The position numbers and the translations under genes were made by a program. Below the pieces are notes generated by a model. That model was not told where the DNA came from. It saw nothing but the letters and a program-made list of their open reading frames with translations, and ran no database searches. A stretch of 14,314 nt of DNA from Anaerolineae bacterium (GTDB taxonomy: Bacteria; Chloroflexota; Anaerolineae; UBA1429), in the NCBI GenBank assembly GCA_016928125.1, contig JAFGLK010000020.1:1-14314 (forward strand). Reading direction: 5' to 3'. Below are positions 6,731 to 14,314 of this stretch, piece by piece (the first letter of the stretch is position 1; every line of letters starts with the position of its first letter).

Positions 6731-7143
6731 GGCCTTGGTTAGCCCAGGGACTCGTATGTTTCATCTCAACACAGAAGCGTTTGTGTCTGCGTGGCTCAGC
6801 GCTCTTGTGAGATCTTCTTTGTGGAACATCTCCCCGATTCACTATCCAGACTTCTGGCGTCGATTCCTGCTGCGTTGCGGCGAAACGCGCGGGTGGTTGG
6901 CCTTTGCGTACATCCTGGCCGTCTGCGCCATCGAAAGCTGTAGCGACTTGCCTGCCAAGTGGAAACGGCGGTCGAGCCGTATGCGCGCCGAGACATGAAT
7001 CCGGGCCCCTGAATGACGATCAGATCATGCATCCACAACACGTGCAATGCCAAGGAATGTGCACGACCCAGCTCACCTCAGCCGGGTCACTTGTCCCCCA
7101 CTTTGTGCCGCGCAGACTAGGTGCGCGATGGAGAGAGTGAGAA
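6731..7143 (+). promoter_or_regulatory. long 5' leader of rho
   Basis: About 410 bases lie between the predicted transcription start and the rho start codon. The distal part is C-rich and rather G-poor (about 7021-7100; for example 7061-7100 has roughly 19 C to 8 G), as expected of a Rho loading site. A CGTGCA...TGCACG hairpin (7041-7046 with 7060-7065) is visible. No intrinsic terminator is seen. In other bacteria rho is controlled by Rho-dependent termination in its own leader; that this leader works the same way is inference. No known riboswitch or structural RNA was recognised. Confidence 0.45.
6756..6998 (+). CDS. possible small ORF in the rho leader, unknown function
   Basis: An 80-codon open frame starts at ATG 6756, 25 bases after the predicted rho-promoter start, with AGGGA five bases upstream. 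The product would be basic, with five Trp, four Cys and a short hydrophobic stretch (GWLAFAYILAVCAIESC, about 48-64) followed by a basic tail. I recognise no family. Third-position composition is GC-leaning like the neighbours but not decisive. An in-frame GTG at 6729 would start at or before the transcription start and is unlikely. It could be a leader peptide coupled to rho control, an independent small membrane protein, or just a chance frame. Confidence 0.25.
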   Translation: MFHLNTEAFVSAWLSALVRSSLWNISPIHYPDFWRRFLLRCGETRGWLAFAYILAVCAIESCSDLPAKWKRRSSRMRAET

Positions 7144-8391
7144 GTGAATATCGTTGAGCTTGAGACAATGACCCTCAGCGAGCTGCGCGATCTGGCTCGC
7201 ACGCGTGACATCGTGGGCTATAGCCGCCTCAAGAAGCAGGACCTTATCTTCCGCCTCTTGCGATCCAAAGCCGAGGAACGTGGTCTGCTATTTGGGGGAG
7301 GCGTGCTGCAGATCGTGCAGGATGGCATCGGCTTTCTGCGCAGCGATCACTTGTTGCCTGGCCCTGAGGACGTGTATGTCTCGCAGTCTCAGATTCGTCG
7401 CTTTAGCTTGCGAACGGGTGATATGGTGATTGGGCAGGTGCGCCCAGCCAAAGAATCGGAAAAGTACTACAGTCTACTGCGCGTTGAGGCGATCAATGGC
7501 CTCGACCCCGAGCAAGCCAAGAATCGCCCCATCTTTGAGCGCATGACGCCCATCTTCCCGTATGAGCACCTGATGCTTGAGACGACACCGGACGTGTTCG
7601 CGACCCGACTGATCGATATGCTGTCGCCCATCGGCCGTGGTCAGCGTGGTTTGATTGTCTCGCCGCCCAAGGCCGGCAAAACCACCATTTTGAAGCAGAT
7701 TGCCAATGGCATCACCGCAAACTATAATGACGTGCACCTGATGGTCGCTCTGATTGGCGAGCGGCCTGAGGAAGTCACGGATATGGATCGCTCTGTCGAG
7801 GCCGAGGTCGTCAGTTCGACCTTTGACGAGCCGGTTCAGAACCATGTGCGCGTCGCGGAGATGGCCTTGGAGCGCGCCAAGCGTCTGGTTGAGGTCGGGC
7901 GCGACGTGGTCATCCTGCTAGACAGCATCACCAGGCTATCACGCGCTTACAACTTGATCGTGCCGCCGAGCGGGCGTACTCTTTCGGGTGGCATCGACCC
8001 GGCCGCGGTGCAACCGCCCAAGCGCATCTATGGCGCCGCCCGCAAGCTCGAGGAGGCCGGCAGCCTGACGATTATCGCCACCTGCCTGGTTGACACGGGC
8101 AGCCGCATGGATGATATTATCTATGAGGAGTTCAAAGGCACCGGCAACATGGAACTGCACCTCGCCCGGCGCCTGGCCGAACGGCGCATCTTTCCGGCGA
8201 TCGACATCCAGCGCTCGGGAACCCGCCGCGAGGAATTGCTCCTGAAACCGAATGTCCTGAGCCGCGTGTGGACATTGCGGCGAATGATTGATACAATAGG
8301 TGGGATCGAGGCGGTAGAGCCCGTGTTGGATCGCCTCAAGAGGACGAGTTCGAACGTAGAGTTCTTGGCGACACTGACTAAGGATATCTAG
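7144..8391 (+). CDS. rho: transcription termination factor Rho
   Basis: A 415-residue hexameric RNA-dependent ATPase/helicase that ends transcription at C-rich, untranslated RNA. Domains in order: Rho N-terminal helical domain (about 4-42, MTLSELRDLAR...), the cold-shock-like primary RNA-binding domain (about 47-118, with GIGFLR at 61-66 as RNP1), then the RecA-like motor. Walker A is SPPKAGKTT (173-181). Walker B is VVILLD ending at D260. The secondary RNA site shows the Q loop (260-300) and the R loop KGTGNMELHL (331-340), and SGTRREELL (358-366) holds the arginine finger. Length is that of compact Rho without the large N-terminal insertion of actinobacteria. The start is GTG, with GGAG at 7130-7133 ten bases upstream and a purine-rich run between. 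It is expressed from the consensus promoter at 6696-6724. The M23 gene follows after 65 bases, probably co-transcribed. Confidence 0.98.
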   Translation: MNIVELETMTLSELRDLARTRDIVGYSRLKKQDLIFRLLRSKAEERGLLFGGGVLQIVQDGIGFLRSDHLLPGPEDVYVSQSQIRRFSLRTGDMVIGQVRPAKESEKYYSLLRVEAINGLDPEQAKNRPIFERMTPIFPYEHLMLETTPDVFATRLIDMLSPIGRGQRGLIVSPPKAGKTTILKQIANGITANYNDVHLMVALIGERPEEVTDMDRSVEAEVVSSTFDEPVQNHVRVAEMALERAKRLVEVGRDVVILLDSITRLSRAYNLIVPPSGRTLSGGIDPAAVQPPKRIYGAARKLEEAGSLTIIATCLVDTGSRMDDIIYEEFKGTGNMELHLARRLAERRIFPAIDIQRSGTRREELLLKPNVLSRVWTLRRMIDTIGGIEAVEPVLDRLKRTSSNVEFLATLTKDI

Positions 8392-8456
8392 TCGCCCGAA
8401 GAGGACAGGCTCGACTTGCCACGTTCCCGGCAACATCAATCAAGGATGCCCAGCAA

Positions 8457-9617
8457 ATGCCTGTTGCCCTAGAGTCTGGCATGACCTCCGAGTCCGCGCA
8501 TGGCGACTCTTTGATCTCGGAGGCAGGCTCGGGAGACAAACGATCGACCCTCTTCAGTGTGATGCCTGCCGTTGTGCGCGCCTGGCACGACTTCCCTGGC
8601 GTGTCGCGCCACATGGGGCACGTCATTCTCTTCGCTCTTTTGGCCCTTGTGACCTGGCCCTTTGTGCCAGCGGACCTGCCTATCCCAAGTCTGCAACTGT
8701 GGCAGGAAAAGCCGCCTCCTGTTGGAAATGTATACTCCCAGGAGCCTGTAGGAGTTGTGGCTGCGCGGACCAACTCCACGCGCTTTCTCCGGCACGCAGC
8801 CGTGCCCTTTACCCTGCACGCCAACCGAGATCGCTCCCCTCTCCCAGAGACTCAACCTCAGCAGGCGCTTCGCACCTCAATCACGATGTACACCGTCAGC
8901 GAGGGCGACACCGTGTTGGGCATTGCCGAAAAGTTCAATCTCGAGGGCAACAGCTTGCTCTGGGCCAACCCCAGACTTGAGGATAATCCCGACTTTTTGA
9001 GTCTCGGCCAGGAACTGGTCATCCTGCCCATCGACGGCGCCTACCATACCGTGGCCTCGGGGGAGGATGTCGAGAGCATCGCCAAGACCTACAAGGTCAA
9101 ACCAGAGTCCATCACAGATTATCCGGGAAATGATCTGTCTGCTCCTTTCACTTTGCAGGTCGGGCAGAAACTCATCATTCCCGGTGGCACCAAGCCGTAC
9201 GTCTCGCGCCAGGTTCTTGCCTACTCAGGAGAGATTCCCAAGGACGCCCAGAGGGGATCGGGCCAGCTCGTCTGGCCCATGAGCGGCTACATCAGCCAGC
9301 GTTATTGGCAGGGGCATCGCGCTATCGACATCGCTGGCAACGCAGGTCTCCCTGTCTCCGCCTCTGATTCGGGCTATGTGGTTTTGGTCCAGCGGAGCGA
9401 TGTAGGCTATGGTCGCATGGTGGTCATCGACCATGGCAACGGCTACCAGACCCTCTATGCCCACCTGAGCACATACTATGTGGAGGTAGGGCAGTCGGTG
9501 GCCAAGGGCGAGATGATCGGCAAGTGTGGCAGCACGGGGAATTCCACGGGTCCGCATCTCCATTTCGAGGTGATCCAGGGGGAAGCCAGACGCAATCCTC
9601 TTAACTATCTACCCTAG
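8457..9617 (+). CDS. membrane-anchored LysM / M23 peptidoglycan endopeptidase
   Basis: A 386-residue envelope protein predicted to bind and cut peptidoglycan cross-links outside the cell. Residues 1-53 are cytoplasmic and rather polar, followed by one membrane segment (54-72, VILFALLALVTWPFV) and a linker of about 70 residues. Two LysM-type glycan-binding repeats follow (about 144-192 starting MYTVSEGDT, and 196-242 starting YHTVASGED). The C-terminal LytM/M23 domain (about 268-386) has the metal ligands H287 and D291 (GHRAIDIAG) and the HLH motif 367-369 (GPHLHFEV), plus catalytic H336 (LYAHLS), so it should be active. AAGGA ten bases upstream supports the ATG at 8457; ATG at 8481 would also keep the architecture. 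It lies 65 bases after rho and ends before a strong terminator. Many M23 proteins of this layout act in cell separation or wall remodelling; the exact role is unknown. Confidence 0.93.
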   Translation: MPVALESGMTSESAHGDSLISEAGSGDKRSTLFSVMPAVVRAWHDFPGVSRHMGHVILFALLALVTWPFVPADLPIPSLQLWQEKPPPVGNVYSQEPVGVVAARTNSTRFLRHAAVPFTLHANRDRSPLPETQPQQALRTSITMYTVSEGDTVLGIAEKFNLEGNSLLWANPRLEDNPDFLSLGQELVILPIDGAYHTVASGEDVESIAKTYKVKPESITDYPGNDLSAPFTLQVGQKLIIPGGTKPYVSRQVLAYSGEIPKDAQRGSGQLVWPMSGYISQRYWQGHRAIDIAGNAGLPVSASDSGYVVLVQRSDVGYGRMVVIDHGNGYQTLYAHLSTYYVEVGQSVAKGEMIGKCGSTGNSTGPHLHFEVIQGEARRNPLNYLP

Positions 9618-9662
9618 CCCAAAACTAGAGATACCTTGGCACATTTCGCTGTCCACAGTCAT

Positions 9663-9712
9663 GCGGCTAGGCCCCATCTTGGCCTGGGCGTGGCCACCAA
9701 GCCTGGGCCCGC
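9663..9712. repeat. imperfect inverted repeat between the M23 and PBP genes
   Basis: Nested arms GCGG/CCGC (9663-9666 with 9709-9712), GCCC/GGGC (9671-9674 with 9705-9708) and CTTGG/CCAAG (9678-9682 with 9697-9701) give a stem of about 13 pairs with bulges. No T-run follows on either strand, so it is not a typical terminator. It could protect the 3' end of the rho-M23 transcript. Confidence 0.35.
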
Positions 9713-9727
9713 TCACGTCTCAGATAT

Positions 9728-9763
9728 GCCAGAGAGCAAACACTAGCTCTCTGGCGTTTTGCT
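9728..9763 (+). terminator. intrinsic terminator of the rho-M23 unit, overlapping the PBP stop codon
   Basis: A perfect ten-base stem GCCAGAGAGC (9728-9737) / GCTCTCTGGC (9746-9755) with an eight-base loop AAACACTA is followed by GTTTTGCTT on the plus strand. It lies 110 bases after the M23 stop. The loop holds the TAG stop of the minus-strand PBP gene (9745-9743). On the minus strand the tail after the hairpin is ATATCTGAG, which is a poor U-tract, so termination should be stronger for the plus-strand unit. Confidence 0.8.
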
Positions 9764-12679
9764 TGGTGCTGGATAGTTCCTGCCCGGCCCAGTCCGCGGA
9801 AGGCCCGGAAGGGGTGGAGGTGTTCGCGTCGGGGCGACAGCCTGTGTGGGCTCTGGACTCGCCCAGGGCGTCAGTTCGAGGGTTGGGCTCAGAGTGGCAG
9901 ACGGCTCAGGGGTGACCGAGGGCCGGCTCGTGTCTGTGGGCGTCGGGGTGAGCGTCAGAGATGGGACGAGCGTCGGCACGGTTGCCTGGAGAGTTGGGGA
10001 TGCGGCCAGCGAAGGCACAGGCGATTGCCAGAGCGTCCGCGTTGGGGAAGGCGTGGGCGTGTACCAGACCACAATGGTGCTCGTGGGCCAAGGCGTGAGC
10101 GTGTGAGTGCCCGTCACGCTGGGGCTTGGGATGGCGGTGTAGCTCGCGGATGGGCGTGGATTGGCCACATCCACCGTCAGCCTGGCCTCGTAGGCCCCAT
10201 CATGATGATCATGGACCCTCAAGCGCAGGGTGTAGCGGCCATCTGACACGCTGCGCGTATCCCAGCGCGCCAGCACACCACCATCCACCGGTGACGAGAC
10301 CCGCGACGTGATGGCCCGCCACCGATCGGGCTCGTGCCCCTCGCCCCACTCGATCCAATAGTACGCAAAATCGCCGATCATAGTCGATCCATAGAGATCG
10401 AGAATGCCGCTAACCCGATCCGATGAGGCGTTGATCGTCACGTCGACGGGGAAGGAGTGGAGCTGGCACGTTTCCCTCGGCGGCGTGACGATGCCCTGGC
10501 TTTTGGCCCACGCATCCCAGGACTCACCATAGTCCTCCACGGCATGCTCATGCACGTGCTGGCTCGGGCAGTATTCGGTGGCCAATTGCCCCGAGACCTC
10601 GCAGATCGCCACACGCCGATGAAGCGTACAAGGCGGGGGCGGCGCATCCACCAGGAATAGCTCTTGTTGCGCGGGAGGGCAATAGACCGTGTGTGCCCCG
10701 CCGGAGATGGGGCATACCAGCACCTCTATGATGCCCTCAGGGCGCTCAAACAGCGCGGGCGTGGCCGCCCCGAGGGCCCGCTCCATGAAATCATGCCAGA
10801 TTGTGGCAGCCCCTCCTGAGCCCGAGAGTCGGTCCATGGGAGTGTTGTCGTTGTTGCCCACCCAGACGCCCACCACCAGATCGGGGGTATAGCCCACGGT
10901 CCAGCTGTCTCGGTAGTCATTGGTGGTGCCGGTCTTGACGGCCGCCGGAAATGAGAGCTCCAGAGCGCTCTGCGCGCCAAAGGCGCGCCGCCGCGCATCG
11001 CGATCCGCCAGGATGTCGGTGATGAGATAGGCATGGCGCGCATCCAAAACCCGAGGAGCCTGCGGATCCTGTTCAGCCTGCAACATATGGCCGCTTTGGT
11101 CCTCGATATACAGGATGGTGCGCGGCACAACTCGCAACCCACCGTTGGCCAAAGCACCATAGGCAGCTGTCAGTTCCCAGAGAGTGATATCACCGCCACC
11201 CAGGGTCAGCGAAAGCCCATAGTCGGGGCGGTTCAGCGAGGCGATTCCCAACCGCTGACCCATCTCGATCAGGGCCGGCAGCCCGATCTGGTAGAGGGTG
11301 GATACGGCCGGAATGTTGCGCGAGCAAGCCAACGCCGTGCGCAGAGAGATGGGACCCCACTCCTCGCCATCATGATTGTGCGGCCGATAGGGTGGATTGG
11401 CCCCATCCGGAAAGTCCTGCGCCACATCCATCAGAAGTGTGCTCGGGGTCCAGCCCCGCTCCAGCGCCGCCAAGTAGGTCAGGGGCTTGATGGTCGAGCC
11501 CGGCTGGCGCAGTCGGCGCGTCACGTCCACCTGTCCGCCGATCGTCGCGTCGTCAAAGTCCACGCTGCCCACCAAGGCCAGCACATCGCCATTGTGTGGG
11601 TCGAGCGCCATCAGAGCCGTGTTGCTGGCCCCCCGCTCCCTGAGGCTCGCGATCCGCTCACGCGCCACCTGCTCTGCAAGGTACTGCTGCTCCAGGTCGA
11701 GCGTCGTGTAGACTTGCAGGCCCCCCTTATAGAGCATCTCGGCTCCATACAGCCGCTCAAGCTCTTCGCGCACAGCCACCACAAAGTGCGGCGCATCCAT
11801 CACAATCTCTCGATCCGCCAGGTCGAGCGGTTGTAGATTGGCGACGTCGTAGGCGGTGCGCGAGATGAGGCCTTTCTCGTACATCAGGCGCAAGGCGGTG
11901 CTACGGCGCATCAAGGCTGCCTGGGGATAGAGATAAGGATCATACAAAGCGGGTGACTGGAGCAGTCCCGCTAAGAGGGCGCCCTCAGCCAGATCGAGCT
12001 CTTCCACTTTTTTGCCAAAGTAGGTCTCAGCAGCCGCCCCGATCCCGTAGGCCAGATTGCCAAAGTAGGCCTCGTTCAGATAGACCTCGAGGATTTCGGA
12101 CTTCTCATAGCGCCGCGTGATCTCGGCGGCCAGGATGGCCTCTTGCAGCTTGCGGGCCAGGGTGCGTTCGTGGCTCAGATAGAGGTTTTTCACCAGCTGC
12201 TGGGTGATGGTGCTGCCGCCCTGCACGATCTCGCCCGCCCGAAGATCCTGATAGAGGGCTCTTAGGATGGCCAGCGGATCCAGACCAGGGTTCGAGAAAA
12301 AGGAGGCATCCTCAGTGGCCACCACCGCCTGAATCACAGTCTGAGGGATGCGCTCGTACGGAACGAGGGTGCGGCGCCCACCCAGCGGGTCGATGATCTC
12401 GTAGAGCACGTGACCATGCCGATCATAGATCTTGGTGCTCTTGAACTCGGCGCTGCGCTGGTAGAGCTCTTGAGGTGAAGGCAGTTGCAGGGCATAGTAG
12501 GCATAGATGCCCAAGGCCACGACGACCAGCAGCAGCAAGGCAAAGAGCGAGCCCAACACGCCCAGTGCGGCACCCCGCACCAGAACCGGGCGGAGCTGCG
12601 CCCACGATCGACGCGGGCTCCGTCCGGCGTAATTGGGCTGGCCGGACAGCTGCTGCCACTGCGAGTTCGGTTCCGGCAT
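9743..12679 (-). CDS. class A penicillin-binding protein (PBP1A/1C-like) with Ig-like domain and Pro/Ser/Thr tail
   Basis: A 978-residue bifunctional wall synthase: it polymerises lipid II and cross-links peptides outside the cell. There is a short cytoplasmic N-terminus, a membrane helix (about 37-62) and a GT51 glycosyltransferase domain (about 85-255) with catalytic E123 in [20 protein letters not shown] (154-165) and [13 protein letters not shown] (195-207). The transpeptidase domain (about 350-640) has S395-T-I-K398, S453-R-N455 and K582-T-G584, so both activities look intact. After it come a Cys-containing linker (C656, C667, C684, C693, C704, C738), an Ig-like/BiPBP_C-type domain (about 743-838, with [15 protein letters not shown]) and a low-complexity tail (846-978). 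The Ig-like domain recalls PBP1C; overall length exceeds typical PBP1A. The start is ATG with only a weak GGGAG well upstream. The ABC-F gene lies upstream on the same strand with a 160-base gap; no clear promoter or terminator was seen there. Confidence 0.95.
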   Translation of the reverse strand: MPEPNSQWQQLSGQPNYAGRSPRRSWAQLRPVLVRGAALGVLGSLFALLLLVVVALGIYAYYALQLPSPQELYQRSAEFKSTKIYDRHGHVLYEIIDPLGGRRTLVPYERIPQTVIQAVVATEDASFFSNPGLDPLAILRALYQDLRAGEIVQGGSTITQQLVKNLYLSHERTLARKLQEAILAAEITRRYEKSEILEVYLNEAYFGNLAYGIGAAAETYFGKKVEELDLAEGALLAGLLQSPALYDPYLYPQAALMRRSTALRLMYEKGLISRTAYDVANLQPLDLADREIVMDAPHFVVAVREELERLYGAEMLYKGGLQVYTTLDLEQQYLAEQVARERIASLRERGASNTALMALDPHNGDVLALVGSVDFDDATIGGQVDVTRRLRQPGSTIKPLTYLAALERGWTPSTLLMDVAQDFPDGANPPYRPHNHDGEEWGPISLRTALACSRNIPAVSTLYQIGLPALIEMGQRLGIASLNRPDYGLSLTLGGGDITLWELTAAYGALANGGLRVVPRTILYIEDQSGHMLQAEQDPQAPRVLDARHAYLITDILADRDARRRAFGAQSALELSFPAAVKTGTTNDYRDSWTVGYTPDLVVGVWVGNNDNTPMDRLSGSGGAATIWHDFMERALGAATPALFERPEGIIEVLVCPISGGAHTVYCPPAQQELFLVDAPPPPCTLHRRVAICEVSGQLATEYCPSQHVHEHAVEDYGESWDAWAKSQGIVTPPRETCQLHSFPVDVTINASSDRVSGILDLYGSTMIGDFAYYWIEWGEGHEPDRWRAITSRVSSPVDGGVLARWDTRSVSDGRYTLRLRVHDHHDGAYEARLTVDVANPRPSASYTAIPSPSVTGTHTLTPWPTSTIVVWYTPTPSPTRTLWQSPVPSLAASPTLQATVPTLVPSLTLTPTPTDTSRPSVTPEPSATLSPTLELTPWASPEPTQAVAPTRTPPPLPGLPRTGPGRNYPAPSKTPES
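9812..10144 (-). repeat. low-complexity region encoding the Pro/Ser/Thr-rich PBP tail
   Basis: Codes for residues about 846-956 of the penicillin-binding protein, with many short variants of (S/T)PTP and TPTPT. It carries few charges until the basic end and is most likely an extended linker through the cell wall or a site for O-glycosylation. Similar tails are frequent on Chloroflexota surface proteins. The opposite strand carries open frames here only because of the biased composition. Confidence 0.75.
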
Positions 12680-12839
12680 GCTCGCTCGTGTGCTCCCGGG
12701 GCGACGCCCGTCGGACTCAAGGCAAAACCGCGCAATCTTCAGGCCCGTGCATATAGGACGGGCGCCAGCGCATCTGAGTTCCCTCTAGCTGACGGTCCTT
12801 CAAGCTGACAGGTCGAGCTCACACCTGGCACAGAGGGAG

Positions 12840-14314
12840 CTACCAGCCGGTGATTCGTCGCACGTCACACAGATCCACGTATGAGCGGATCCCCCCATCG
12901 TGGATCGCCCAGATGGCGCCGCGTCGATCAGAGCCCAGCAAGCGTGAGATGAAATAGCGGTCGTGCACCACGCACAAGATGGTGCCCTCGAACGTGGCCA
13001 GGGCGCGCTCAAAGCGCTCCCGAGAGGGGATGTCCAGATGGTTGACCGGCTCATCCAGCAGCAGCAGGTTGCAGCCCTGCAGCACCAACACACCCAGAGC
13101 CAATCGAGCGCGCTCGCCGTAGCTCAGGCGGCCCACAGGCACAAACACCTCATCCCCACTGAAAAGGAAAAAGTGCAGGAAACTGCGCGCGTCCGTCTCG
13201 GATAGGGCCGCCTCTCGGCGCACGATCTCGTAGGGCGTGGCATCCCAATCGAGGTTGTCCTGTTCTTGGGCGAGGTATCCCAGGTGCACATTGGCGCCCA
13301 GCCGGGCTGTCCCCTCGCTGAGTTGCTCCTCGCCCGCAATGGTGCGGAGCAGCGTCGTCTTGCCAGAACCGTTGGGGCCGATCAAAGCCACGCGCTCCTG
13401 GCGTCGCAACACGAGGTTCACGTGCTCAAAGAGCCGCAGATCGCCATAGCGCATGCCGGCATCCTCAAGCACGAGCACATCCTGGCCGCTCGATGGCGTC
13501 TCCACAAACTCGAGCTTGATCTCCCAGTGCTGCTGCGGCTTTTCCAGGTGCTCCTCCGAATCGATCATGCGCTGTAGACGCTTCTGTTGCACCACGGCGC
13601 GCCGCGCGATCTTTTTGGCCTGCTTGCGATAGTGAAAATCGATCGTCTCATGTTCGATGCGGCTGGCCTGTCCCTTGATGTCGCGAATGGCGCTCTCGAG
13701 CCGCGCCAGCCGCGCCTGCTGATTCTTATAGGCCAGGGTCAGCTTATCCAGTTCGGTCGCTTTGGTCTCCAGATAGCTGGAGTAGTTGCCCGGGTACGCG
13801 TTGAGCTTGTGCGTTTCCATATCCAGTTCGAGGATGCGGTTGACGGTATGATCGAGAAAAGTGCGATCGTGGGAGACGATCAGCAGCGCGCCCTCGAATT
13901 GGCTCAGATACTCCTCGAGCCACTCCAACGCGGTGATATCCAGATGGTTGGTTGGCTCATCGAGCAGCAACAACGAGAGCTGACCGTGGACCGAATGACG
14001 CAGCAGGATCCGCGCCAGCCCGAGGCGCGTCTTTTGTCCTCCGCTCAGAATGTGTACCGGCGTGTCGGGTGAGAGATCTGCCAGATCAAGCCCAGCCAGC
14101 ACACGTTCCACCTCGTGCTCGGGAAGCTGCGTCGCTGAATACGCGAGCTGGTCAAGCGCTTCAGCATAAGCCTCTTCCAGAGCGACCAGTTCGGCCCCTT
14201 GAGCCCGGCTCAGACGCGTCGCCAGTTCCTGCACGCGTCGATCCCAGTAGCGATCGTCCAACTGGAGCGTGCTCTGCAGAACATCCCGAACGCAGGCTGC
14301 GTCGTCATAGTGCA
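12840..14314 (-). CDS. ABC-F family ATPase, N-terminus outside the window
   Basis: The frame is open to the right edge. About 490 codons plus stop are visible, and the first Walker A is missing only because the window ends. ABC-F proteins have two fused ATPase domains and no membrane domain, and act on the ribosome (translation factors or antibiotic protection). Counting from the TTG codon at 14261 there are: first signature LSGGQKTRLGLAR (72-84), Walker B LLLLDEPTNHLD (97-108) and switch His in VSHDR; then the basic interdomain linker (about 150-245, with HYRKQAKKIARR); then second Walker A GPNGSGKTT (295-303), signature LSYGERARLALG (379-390), Walker B LLLLDEPVNHLD (399-410) and VVHDR (431-435). 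The upstream residues (about HYDDAACVRDVLQSTLQ) continue the domain, so the TTG is not the true start. The subfamily (Uup/EttA/YkpA or resistance type) cannot be told. The PBP gene follows on the same strand. Confidence 0.93.
   Translation of the reverse strand, partial: HYDDAACVRDVLQSTLQLDDRYWDRRVQELATRLSRAQGAELVALEEAYAEALDQLAYSATQLPEHEVERVLAGLDLADLSPDTPVHILSGGQKTRLGLARILLRHSVHGQLSLLLLDEPTNHLDITALEWLEEYLSQFEGALLIVSHDRTFLDHTVNRILELDMETHKLNAYPGNYSSYLETKATELDKLTLAYKNQQARLARLESAIRDIKGQASRIEHETIDFHYRKQAKKIARRAVVQQKRLQRMIDSEEHLEKPQQHWEIKLEFVETPSSGQDVLVLEDAGMRYGDLRLFEHVNLVLRRQERVALIGPNGSGKTTLLRTIAGEEQLSEGTARLGANVHLGYLAQEQDNLDWDATPYEIVRREAALSETDARSFLHFFLFSGDEVFVPVGRLSYGERARLALGVLVLQGCNLLLLDEPVNHLDIPSRERFERALATFEGTILCVVHDRYFISRLLGSDRRGAIWAIHDGGIRSYVDLCDVRRITGW

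Noticed and set aside
6731..7143. Known structural RNA (6S, RNase P, SRP, tmRNA) in the long gap before rho
   Set aside because: None of the conserved sequence hallmarks of these RNAs was seen, and no terminator separates the region from rho. 6S RNA cannot be fully excluded by eye because its sequence is poorly conserved.
8416..8433. TTGCC...GGCAA hairpin between rho and the M23 gene
   Set aside because: The stem is only five bases with an eight-base loop and no T-run, so it is not a terminator and gives no reason to split the unit.
9785..9805. LPRTG at residues 960-964 of the PBP, resembling a sortase sorting signal
   Set aside because: A sorting signal needs a hydrophobic segment and a basic tail after LPxTG. 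Only 14 polar, Pro-rich residues follow before the stop. The +1 frame downstream was also read and gives no membrane segment, so a frameshifted signal is not supported.
9846..10246. Long plus-strand open frames opposite the PBP tail
   Set aside because: They are complementary to the Pro/Ser/Thr-rich coding region and owe their openness to its biased codons. The Val/Gly/Ser-rich products have no ribosome binding sites or family resemblance.
11033..11836. 267-codon open frame on the plus strand inside the PBP gene
   Set aside because: It lies entirely opposite the conserved transpeptidase and glycosyltransferase coding sequence, is rich in Arg, Gln and His as expected for an antisense frame, and resembles no protein.
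12680..12839. Promoter or terminator between the ABC-F and PBP genes
   Set aside because: I looked on the minus strand and found only weak matches (a TATATG with no -35 at the right distance) and no stable hairpin with a T-run, so nothing was called.

Overview
The window reads as an ordinary chromosomal stretch of a fairly GC-rich bacterium, most likely a member of the Chloroflexota (Anaerolineae or relatives). That placement is inference. It rests on the class A penicillin-binding protein with an Ig-like domain and a Pro/Ser/Thr-rich 'PTPTP'-type tail, on a YgeY-like M20 hydrolase, on GTG/TTG starts, and on the general look of the proteins. No mobile element, CRISPR array or phage gene was seen. 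About nine real genes and one tRNA fill the window. I did not find a convincing undescribed system; the most interesting non-coding material is the long rho leader and the promoter region it shares with argJ.

Layout. (1) 2-84, minus: tRNA-Leu(UAA) with a near-consensus promoter at 95-123. (2) 211-3924, plus: a compact three-gene surface-polysaccharide operon of two GT4 glycosyltransferases and a polyprenyl-phosphate glycosylphosphotransferase, driven from a probable promoter at 142-169. (3) 3973-5169, plus: an M20 metallohydrolase of the YgeY type. (4) 5217-6452, minus: argJ, convergent with the hydrolase. (5) 6453-7143: a roughly 690-base divergent region with a near-perfect sigma-70 promoter for argJ (minus) and another for rho (plus), a palindrome just upstream of the rho promoter, and a leader of about 410 bases before rho that may hold an 80-codon ORF. 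(6) 7144-9617, plus: rho, then a membrane-anchored LysM/M23 peptidase, closed by a strong intrinsic terminator at 9728-9763. (7) 9743-12679, minus: a class A penicillin-binding protein whose stop codon lies in the loop of that terminator. (8) 12840 to the right edge, minus: an ABC-F ATPase whose N-terminus is outside the window.

How the genes fit together. Three parts concern the cell envelope: polysaccharide assembly (211-3924), peptidoglycan hydrolysis or remodelling (M23), and peptidoglycan synthesis (PBP). The M23 gene and the PBP gene converge on one terminator, but they are on opposite strands and so are not co-transcribed. The rest is housekeeping: arginine biosynthesis, transcription termination, ribosome-associated ABC-F, and a tRNA. 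Promoters for tRNA-Leu, argJ and rho all match TTGACA - 17 bp - TATNNT, so canonical sigma-70-type promoters are readable by eye in this genome.
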